17,604 nucleotides of DNA from JANWLD01 sp035700225 (lineage in GTDB: Bacteria; Patescibacteriota; Saccharimonadia; Saccharimonadales; 2-12-FULL-41-12), in NCBI GenBank assembly GCA_035700225.1, contig DASSOT010000072.1, forward strand, positions 1 through 17,604. The letters are read 5' to 3'. Made by a program: the position numbers and the translations under genes. The first letter of the stretch is position 1. Each line of letters opens with the position of its first letter. Below are positions 8,408-14,152 of this stretch, piece after piece. The notes under the pieces are model-generated. The model searched no databases, had not been told where the DNA came from, and saw nothing but the letters and a program-made list of their open reading frames with translations.

Positions 8408-9565
8408 TTAGAAGGTGGGTGTACAGATATAAGTAAGGGTCGTGGTATAGGTACCGGCAGGCTGGCTACCAGGAACGTTCACTATATATGAAGCCGTGTA
8501 TATCTGTGAGTCAGTAGGTCCGGCCGTCCCGCCATTGTCGCTGGCGGCCACGGTGTTATTGCCGGTGTCATCAAAGGCGAACGAATCGGCCGTATCAAAG
8601 TTGGCCTGAGCATTAGCCAGATAGTTAGTACCGTTAGAAGCGGGGTCAATGGCAGAACCTACGGCTGGCGTGGTGTTTACCGCCAGGTTCATGCCGAACT
8701 GGCTTGTGCCTAGCGTGCTTGAGGTGGCAGTACCGCCGATTGCGCTTATTGTATTTGAGCCGGATGTAAGCGTGGGGCCGTTGACAGCTATGGCATAGCC
8801 CGAGCCGGCATTAGTAGAGGCCGCCATCTGGGAAGTAGCATGAGCGGTAGAAGTCGGATCAAACAGCTGGTTAAAAGATATATCGCCACTGGTAGCGGTG
8901 GTGCAATCCGGTACTCCGCCAGTCTTGCTGATAGTTTCACCTGTACAAAATACAAGTGACTCGGGCATAGTGCCGGTGAGCTGAATCGGTGTCGCAGTGC
9001 TTGCCGCGGCACTGCCGTCATCGGTCAAGGTACCGCTGGTACCGCCGGTGTACGTAGCAATGTATACGTAAAACGTTTCATTAGTGGTAGTGGGGTTGAC
9101 TACATCGTCAAGCCTGAAAGTCTTGTTGCCAGAAAGGTTAGCGGCCGAGCCACTTACGGTAACGGTATTCGCGGTCTGGTTGGTAATTGTCCAGCCAGTG
9201 CCGGCGTCAAGCCCTAGTGTGGATGTGCTACTGTCCAGACCTGTCGGGGCTGTACACGTATTGCCGGTGCTAGGTATTAGTTCAGTCGTACAGTATTTGA
9301 ATTGTATGGCGTCTACATTCGAAGAGCTGGGTACGCTGAACTGGAAATAATGATTGGCATTTCCGCCCGGCATTGAGCCACCGTCATCTATTCCATCGCT
9401 GTCGACGTCGCTAGGTGTGGTGCCTGTCTGCAGAGTCAGTTTTATATTAGTTATCGCATTGGCGTACACCTTGTCAGTCGGCAAGATTTGCAATGCCATT
9501 ATAAAAATAAGAGCAAGCGCCCCTAATCCGCTTAAAAACTGCGTGAGTTTACGTTGCTGTATCAT
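8408..9565 (-). CDS. Secreted two-domain beta-protein, tandem paralogue (WxL-like surface protein)
   Basis: A 385-residue protein with a signal peptide at residues 1-36 (cleavage near KVYANA). It matches the 7109-8341 product along its length: LTLQTGTTPSDVDSDGIDDGG, then FKYC and NTC, LTGTMPESLVFCTGE, SQMAASTNAGSGYAI, ADSFAFDD, and the identical C-terminus TYTTTLTYICTPTF. The C-terminal ~190 residues are the most conserved, also at DNA level, so the pair arose by tandem duplication. The N-terminal loop DVDSDGIDD (residues 53-61) fits the D-x-D-x-D-G pattern of dockerin or thrombospondin-3 calcium loops. The variable N-domain plus constant C-domain suggests that the C-domain is the anchoring part, which is inference. 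It has its own promoter candidate and an A-rich leader without a Shine-Dalgarno. Confidence 0.75.
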   Translation of the reverse strand: MIQQRKLTQFLSGLGALALIFIMALQILPTDKVYANAITNIKLTLQTGTTPSDVDSDGIDDGGSMPGGNANHYFQFSVPSSSNVDAIQFKYCTTELIPSTGNTCTAPTGLDSSTSTLGLDAGTGWTITNQTANTVTVSGSAANLSGNKTFRLDDVVNPTTTNETFYVYIATYTGGTSGTLTDDGSAAASTATPIQLTGTMPESLVFCTGETISKTGGVPDCTTATSGDISFNQLFDPTSTAHATSQMAASTNAGSGYAIAVNGPTLTSGSNTISAIGGTATSSTLGTSQFGMNLAVNTTPAVGSAIDPASNGTNYLANAQANFDTADSFAFDDTGNNTVAASDNGGTAGPTDSQIYTASYIVNVPGSQPAGTYTTTLTYICTPTF

Positions 9566-9611
9566 TTTTAATTTTTCTTTTTTATGTTTTTATTTTTTAG
9601 TTACTGCTGTG

Positions 9612-9640
9612 AGAGTAACATAAGCATTAAGACAAGTCAA
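9612..9640 (-). promoter_or_regulatory. Candidate promoter for the 385-residue beta-protein gene
   Basis: TTGACT (5 of 6 to the -35 consensus) and TACTCT (3 of 6 to the -10) are 17 bases apart on the minus strand, about 47 bases before the ATG at 9565. The leader that follows is almost pure A/T with no ribosome binding site. Confidence 0.4.
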
Positions 9641-9677
9641 CTATAGTTTAGCTCTGTGGAAAACTTCGTTAACCCGA

Positions 9678-10427
9678 CTAATAGGTCGCTACGCATATAA
9701 GTGATTGATAGCTGGAATATTGTCCGCCCGGAGTGAGGCCTTTGACGTTGACCATATAACTGATGGTATAGGTCGTGATACCGGAAGATTTAGGGGCCTC
9801 CGCTATGGTTTCGCCGCTGACAAACCGGAATTGTCCGGGAGTATCGTAGTTGGTAGCCGCTCCACCGTAACCGAATTGTCCGTGGTCCGGGTCTGCGCCG
9901 AGGTCGCACCCAGTACCGCAGAAATCAGCGTTCTTAACAAGATTTATGCCGAATTGTTCTTCTCCGACTGTCGAAGGACCGGTTGTCGACAAGCCTGGGA
10001 TAACATGTCCGCCGTTGGTGGGCGGGTCGCCTATTATTGCAACTATATAGCCGTAGCTGGTGTAATTTGAAACAGAGAATGTCGTAGTCGCTGTGGCCGT
10101 ATCCGTGGCCGAGAAACTGCCGAAAGTAGGACTGCCGTCATTTATAGTAAAGGTCAAGGAAGGATCGGCAGTGGTAATGGAGCCGGCATTGATCTGATGT
10201 CCGCTACCTCCCGATGCCGAATTGCCCACCGCAGTGTCGCCAACAGATTGAGTGGCTTGGTAGTTGGCCGAACTGGAAGGTACTATGCCGCCGGGTCCCA
10301 GAGTACTTTCATCAAACTTATAATTTGGCGACTCAATAGTATCGGCGTATGCCACGGACGCTATCATGCCGCTTAAAACAGCGATCGCTAACAGCAAAGC
10401 GGACCCTCGCACAAAACGCCTTAACAT
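9678..10427 (-). CDS. Small secreted beta-protein of the same C-terminal family
   Basis: A 249-residue protein from the ATG at 10427. An in-frame TTG at 10463 would add 12 residues, but it has no ribosome binding site and may be part of a -35 box. The ATG gives a classic signal peptide (MLRRFVRGSALLLAIAVLSG, cleavage after VAYA). The mature protein starts ESPNYKFDE and has a Gly/Ser segment. Its ~160-residue beta-domain shares landmarks with the two larger neighbours: GEEQFGINLV, NYDTPGQFRFVSG, TYTISYMVNVKGLTPGGQYSS, and an end ICVATY that mirrors ICTPTF. It lacks their N-terminal domain, so it looks like a single-domain family member. FCGTGC is probably a small disulfide loop. It is the first gene of the surface block and is divergent from the plus-strand stalk gene. 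Confidence 0.72.
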   Translation of the reverse strand: MLRRFVRGSALLLAIAVLSGMIASVAYADTIESPNYKFDESTLGPGGIVPSSSANYQATQSVGDTAVGNSASGGSGHQINAGSITTADPSLTFTINDGSPTFGSFSATDTATATTTFSVSNYTSYGYIVAIIGDPPTNGGHVIPGLSTTGPSTVGEEQFGINLVKNADFCGTGCDLGADPDHGQFGYGGAATNYDTPGQFRFVSGETIAEAPKSSGITTYTISYMVNVKGLTPGGQYSSYQSLICVATY

Positions 10428-10434
10428 ATATTTA

Positions 10435-10463
10435 ATTGTTGACGAAATAGGGTGTTTTTGCAA
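10435..10463 (-). promoter_or_regulatory. Weak candidate promoter for the small beta-protein gene
   Basis: TTGCAA and AACAAT are 17 bases apart on the minus strand (4 of 6 matches each), with seven bases between the -10 and the ATG at 10427. If real, the mRNA would be nearly leaderless, and the TTG at 10463 would be a promoter base rather than a start codon. Confidence 0.22.
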
Positions 10464-10491
10464 ACAGCGAGAGCTTTTGAGGGCCTAATGT

Positions 10492-10520
10492 TTGTCGGAG
10501 TTTAACTTAAGCGGTATACT
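10492..10520 (+). promoter_or_regulatory. Sigma70-type promoter of the stalk protein gene
   Basis: TTGTCG and TATACT are exactly 17 bases apart (4/6 and 5/6 matches). Transcription would start near 10527, giving a ~20-base leader with GAAAGG nine bases before the ATG at 10546. An earlier ATG at 10542 opens only a 12-codon overlapping frame. The 8-mer CTTAAGCG sits inside the spacer. Confidence 0.5.
10506..10513 (+). promoter_or_regulatory. CTTAAGCG motif in the stalk gene promoter
   Basis: This 8-mer lies between the -35 and -10 boxes, one base before TATACT. The same 8-mer, in the same orientation relative to transcription, occurs twice around the TATACT of the ATPase operon promoter. It could be an operator or part of a shared promoter class. 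The core CTTAAG is palindromic. Confidence 0.3.
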
Positions 10521-10545
10521 TACAGGGATTGAAAGGTATTAATGG

Positions 10546-11556
10546 ATGGCCGATTCACCATCTTCAAAAAATCAAAATAAGGAAACGCCGGCACCGGAAG
10601 TACTGAAACCCAAGGCTGATACGGACTCGTCCGCGCACGAGTCTTCAAACAGTTCGTCTTCTCAAGCTCAAAGAACAAAGATTAACAAACATATACGTCG
10701 TACTTATCGTCCGAGCCATAAAGGGACATTCATAGGCTTGGCAGTGGTGGTCGCAATATTGGTAATTAATTCGGTAATAATCACTTTTGTTATCAGAAAC
10801 CAATCAGGGAATAAGCAGGAAGATCAGCCCGAAGTCGCTTTGAGCCAGGGCGCGCTTGATAAGCTTGGTGTCAAACGCTCGGACATAGGCGATAAAGGGG
10901 TGGAGCTTATAGTCAATCCCAATGCGCGTTTCAACGGTACGGTCAAAATCGGCGACGACGTAAGCATAGGGGGCCAGTTGAACCTTAGCAGGAAGCTCCT
11001 AGCCCAAGACGCCAGCCTGACCCAGCTACAGGCCGGCAAGACTTCTTTGAGCGACCTGAACGTGAACGGCGACGGTACAGTCACCAACCTTAACGTTCGA
11101 AAAGACCTGGCAGTAGCAGGAACAGCGCGCATACAAGGGCTCACCGCCAACACCGCTAACATAGCAGGCAACATATCCGTAGGAGGGCAATTGTCCGTAG
11201 GTACTCTGCATATAAGCAACCTGGTGGCGGACAGTATAATCCAGCTCGGCGGACACTTTATCACGACCGGCGCGACCCCAGGTTTGAGCAAAGGTTCGGC
11301 GGCTGGGTCGGCTTCGATCAGTGGCAATGATTCTGCGGGAACAGTATTCGTCGGCGTTGGAGCCGGCGGAGGAAGTGGTACGTTGGCGACCGTATACTTC
11401 CGGAAGTCTTACAGCACTACGCCGAGAATAGTGATAACACCCGTCGGCAGGGCGGCCAATGTTTATGTAAGAAGCTCTTCTTCAGGAAGCTTCAGCATAG
11501 GTGGCAGTGGATTGTCCGCCGGCGGCTACAGCTTCAACTACATAGTCATGCAATAG
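10546..11556 (+). CDS. Type II membrane protein with extracellular beta-solenoid-like stalk and beta tip domain
   Basis: A 336-residue protein. Residues 1-59 are a polar, Ser/Lys-rich cytoplasmic tail ending in a basic patch (KHIRRTYRPSHKG). Residues 60-84 are the membrane helix, and there is no signal peptidase site. Residues ~124-235 are a series of short repeats of the type V-x-G-x-x-x-V-x-G-x-L-x-V (VKIGDDVSIGGQLNL, DLAVAGTARIQG, ISVGGQLSVGTLHIS). This pattern forms beta-helical stalks and resembles bactofilins, although bactofilins are cytoplasmic. Residues ~240-336 are a compact beta-domain (YFRKSYSTTPRIVITPVG, YSFNYIVMQ) like those at the tips of phage fibres or H-type lectins. It is the only plus-strand gene between two minus-strand blocks and shares a promoter motif with the ATPase operon. 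Its partner is unknown; a surface spike anchored from inside is the best description. Confidence 0.75.
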   Translation: MADSPSSKNQNKETPAPEVLKPKADTDSSAHESSNSSSSQAQRTKINKHIRRTYRPSHKGTFIGLAVVVAILVINSVIITFVIRNQSGNKQEDQPEVALSQGALDKLGVKRSDIGDKGVELIVNPNARFNGTVKIGDDVSIGGQLNLSRKLLAQDASLTQLQAGKTSLSDLNVNGDGTVTNLNVRKDLAVAGTARIQGLTANTANIAGNISVGGQLSVGTLHISNLVADSIIQLGGHFITTGATPGLSKGSAAGSASISGNDSAGTVFVGVGAGGGSGTLATVYFRKSYSTTPRIVITPVGRAANVYVRSSSSGSFSIGGSGLSAGGYSFNYIVMQ

Positions 11557-11562
11557 TGGCGT

Positions 11563-11826
11563 TCACATATTTACGAACAGCATGACTTCGTTATCGCGTA
11601 CGGCTACTATACCGTTGGAGATATCGAAATTCACGGACTTGGCTTTGGTTTCTATCAAAACTTCGCCGGGAGATAATATGGAAAAGAAATCGGCATGGCC
11701 AGGCAGTATGTCGAACTGGCCGACCTTATTGGTGGCCGTAACTACCTCGGCCGGACCTTCATAATATATATGAAAGGGCGCCCGGGCTATGACGGTCAGC
11801 TCATCGGCTTCTTCTTTATGCCCCAT
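11563..11826 (-). CDS. atpC: F1-type ATPase epsilon subunit, short form lacking the C-terminal helical domain
   Basis: An 87-residue protein that ends after the N-terminal beta-sandwich of epsilon. The hallmark GQFDILPGHADFFSILSPGEV is followed by FDISNGIVAVRDNEVMLFV. Canonical epsilon is about 130-140 residues, and its last ~50 form two helices that inhibit ATP hydrolysis; here TGA comes right after the sandwich. The remaining domain normally joins the central stalk to the c-ring loops. It is the last gene of the operon, 11 bases after beta, and is convergent with the stalk gene (six bases between stops). Loss of the inhibitory domain would suit an enzyme that works by hydrolysing ATP, which is inference. 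Confidence 0.85.
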   Translation of the reverse strand: MGHKEEADELTVIARAPFHIYYEGPAEVVTATNKVGQFDILPGHADFFSILSPGEVLIETKAKSVNFDISNGIVAVRDNEVMLFVNM

Positions 11827-11837
11827 ATATATACCGG

Positions 11838-13289
11838 CTATTTACCTTCGCCGCCATCGTCTTCTTTTTTCTGTTCTTCGCCGCTATCTTCTTTATCATT
11901 TTTATCATCCTTATCTTCCATGCTTTTGTCATCGCCGGAAGGCTCGGAGCCGCTCAGTATTTTTTCTATGCCGTTCAGGGTCTGCTCAAGCGTGAAGTAT
12001 TCCCCGGGTTTGCCCGTCAGATGTTCGGCCACCGAGAAATCCTGGGAAAAGAAGGTGATAAGTTTCTTGGCATTCTCATAATCCACGCGGTCGCCTGCCG
12101 ATAGCTCATTTTCACCCACGATAGCGATGATATTTTTCAAAGAATCATATTTTTGCATTATTGCCTGCACCTTTTCAGCGAGCTGGTAGTGGCGTTCGCC
12201 AACTATCTGTGGGGTGAGCAGGGAAGAGGTAGTTTTGAGTAAATCCACAGCAGGACGTATACCGCTCTCGGCTACGGAACGTGAAAGTACCAGCACCGAA
12301 TCGAGCTGTTGCTGAATAGCTTGCACGGCCGGGTCGGATAGGTCGTCGGCTGGTATGTATACTGCTTGGACAGATGTGATGGTGCCTTTTTCGGTGGAGC
12401 TTAGCCTGTCTTCCAGCCTGCGAAGTTCTGCAAATACCGTGGGTGCGTAACCACCCTCGGATGCGATAAGCCCCAGGTTGGTGGAAAGCTCGGTCATGGC
12501 CTGGATATGACGATAGATATTATCGACAAAGAACAATATGTCCCGGCTTTCCTCGTCGCGAAAATATTCAGCCGCCGTTGCCGCCGCTGGGCCGACCATA
12601 GATCTTATGGCGGGCGTGTAATCCATCTGTCCGAAGAACATCACGGTGTTTTTCAGTACCCCGGTTTCTTTCAATGTTTCATAAAGTTCGTTTCCCTCTC
12701 GGATTCGTTCACCGACGCCGCAGTAGATGGATAAACTTTTTTTCGAGCGGGTCACGTTATGTATCAGCTCCATGGTAAGCACGGTCTTGCCGACACCGGC
12801 ACCCCCGACGATACCTATTTTGCGTCCTTTGACGAAAGGGGTTAGGAAGTCTATGACCTTAAGCCCTGTTTCAAGCAGTTCAAGTTTCTGATTGCTTCGG
12901 TAGCTTTTAGTTCCGGTAGCTTCACTGGTGACTTTTCGGTTTTCGTCTATTTTCGGCCCATTGTCAATCGGGTTGCCCAGTGCATCGAATACCCGGCCCA
13001 GGGTTTTTTGGCCGACAGGCACAGAAGCCTTTGTTTTGCTTCTGAACACTTTTTGTCCGCAACGCAAAGCGCGACTGCTGGTCAGATTTATGCAAACTGC
13101 ACTGCCGTCCCTAAAGAAATTCACTTCCAAAAAGACATCCGGACAATCCTCAACTATCAGCAGTTCTTTTTCCTCCGGCTGTTCGCCGAGCACTTCGACC
13201 TCTACGACGAGGCCGTTCAGGGACTGGATTACACCTATTGCTTCGCCGGTGTCCTTCGTCTTTTTCTTGCCAGTTTTAAGTTTGCTCAT
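11838..13289 (-). CDS. atpD: F1-type ATPase beta subunit, divergent, with an acidic C-terminal tail
   Basis: A 483-residue catalytic subunit. The N-terminal barrel (18-90) is followed by the nucleotide-binding domain: Walker A GGAGVGKT at 162-169, GERIREGNELY with catalytic Glu194, and Walker B ILFFVD ending at Asp256. The VQAVYIPADDLSDPA region is also present. These indicate an enzyme able to hydrolyse ATP. Several sites differ from the family norm: the adenine-stacking Tyr of GIYPAVDPL is Arg (GIRPAVDLL, Arg345); TFAHLDA has become QQQLDS; GRIPSAVGYQPT is GLIASEGGYAPT; DELSEED is NELSAGD (394-400). The last ~35 residues are a low-complexity acidic tail, absent in ordinary beta. The N-terminus is Lys-rich. 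ATG overlaps the gamma stop (ATGA), with GAGGG upstream. This is a divergent paralogue rather than a housekeeping beta. Confidence 0.9.
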   Translation of the reverse strand: MSKLKTGKKKTKDTGEAIGVIQSLNGLVVEVEVLGEQPEEKELLIVEDCPDVFLEVNFFRDGSAVCINLTSSRALRCGQKVFRSKTKASVPVGQKTLGRVFDALGNPIDNGPKIDENRKVTSEATGTKSYRSNQKLELLETGLKVIDFLTPFVKGRKIGIVGGAGVGKTVLTMELIHNVTRSKKSLSIYCGVGERIREGNELYETLKETGVLKNTVMFFGQMDYTPAIRSMVGPAAATAAEYFRDEESRDILFFVDNIYRHIQAMTELSTNLGLIASEGGYAPTVFAELRRLEDRLSSTEKGTITSVQAVYIPADDLSDPAVQAIQQQLDSVLVLSRSVAESGIRPAVDLLKTTSSLLTPQIVGERHYQLAEKVQAIMQKYDSLKNIIAIVGENELSAGDRVDYENAKKLITFFSQDFSVAEHLTGKPGEYFTLEQTLNGIEKILSGSEPSGDDKSMEDKDDKNDKEDSGEEQKKEDDGGEGK

Positions 13290-14152
13290 CTGCGCCCTCT
13301 GCGTATTTTTCTTTTTTTCTTTATCCCAACCATGATTTCACGCATTCGACGGTCGCTTTCAGCCCTTTTTGCCCGATGAAACTCAAGATTATAATCACTC
13401 AATAGGTCCATAGCATGTTCCTTGGCTACGGCCATGGCATTGAAACGGCTGGCCGCCTGGGCAAGACTGGATTCAAGGATGGTCTGACTCAAGGCCAAGG
13501 TCATCATAGTCATTTCCATCTGTTCGGCTATCTCATCCAGCGATGGTTCGAATATGGTATCTTCATCGGTAATTATGTCCTCGTCGGGACTTATTTCCTC
13601 GCTCATGTCGCGCATTCTGGATATGAGGTCTATCGTCTTTATATCCTGGACACCGAGGGAAACGTATTCTTCGTAATACACCGTTATGCTTGCATAAGGC
13701 ATGATAGCGTCTATGACCGGGCTGACATCTATGTACCTGTCGCTTTCCGGAACCTGAAAATATCTGCTGAAAGGGATTCCCCGTTGCGTCAGCTGGTTGG
13801 CGCCATGTGAACCCAGGACTATGATATCGGTGTTTTTAGCGTCATAGTCTTGAAGCATGCTTTCGATGAGTCGCAAGTCGATATCACCGCTCAGGCCGGA
13901 CTCGGCCGAGATGACTACGAAAACCTTCTTATCGCTTTTTGGTCCCTGCTCCCGGCTGGTTATGCGTGAACCAGGGTCTATTCTGATTGAACTGTAACGG
14001 CCCCAAAGCAGTTGGAAAAAATCTTTGGAGAGAGCGACCTTGTCTTTGACTTTCGCTACCTGCGTACTGGCGACACTTTCAAACACTCCGGTAAGGTCTT
14101 TCACCGTTCCTATCTGTTCAGTATCTTTTTTGATAGCATTAGCGCGCCTCAT
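13286..14152 (-). CDS. atpG: F1-type ATPase gamma subunit (central shaft), divergent
   Basis: A 288-residue protein. The N-terminal helix (AIKKDTEQIGTVKDLTGVFESVAS) matches the I-x-x-x-K-x-T-x-Q-I pattern of gamma. The central Rossmann-like domain has FVVISAESGLSGDI where ordinary gamma has ITSDRGLCGGLN. The C-terminal helix (ASRFNAMAVAKEHAMDLL...YNLEFHRAKRAESDRRMREIM) follows the conserved A-S-R-x-x-A-M...L...YN-x-x-R-x-x family signature. Two features are unusual: an acidic insertion around 184-204 (SEEISPDEDIITDEDTIFEP) and a terminal basic stretch, KKKRKIRRGRR. Gamma would couple ATP hydrolysis in alpha/beta to rotation of the membrane hairpin ring. Its ATG overlaps the alpha stop by ATGA, with GGAG eight bases upstream. 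Confidence 0.85.
   Translation of the reverse strand: MRRANAIKKDTEQIGTVKDLTGVFESVASTQVAKVKDKVALSKDFFQLLWGRYSSIRIDPGSRITSREQGPKSDKKVFVVISAESGLSGDIDLRLIESMLQDYDAKNTDIIVLGSHGANQLTQRGIPFSRYFQVPESDRYIDVSPVIDAIMPYASITVYYEEYVSLGVQDIKTIDLISRMRDMSEEISPDEDIITDEDTIFEPSLDEIAEQMEMTMMTLALSQTILESSLAQAASRFNAMAVAKEHAMDLLSDYNLEFHRAKRAESDRRMREIMVGIKKKRKIRRGRR

Noticed and set aside
9678..10463. TTG at 10463 as the start of the small beta-protein
   Set aside because: No ribosome binding site, a rarer start codon, and a better signal peptide from the ATG at 10427. The TTG may belong to a -35 box. It cannot be excluded.
10546..11556. Bactofilin
   Set aside because: The repeat pattern is similar, but a membrane helix places the repeats outside the cell and there is an extra C-terminal tip domain.
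11544..11587. AGTCATGC / GCATGACT inverted repeat at the convergent junction as a bidirectional terminator
   Set aside because: The 28-base loop and lack of a T-tract make it weak, and an 8-bp inverted repeat at this distance is expected by chance several times in a window of this size.
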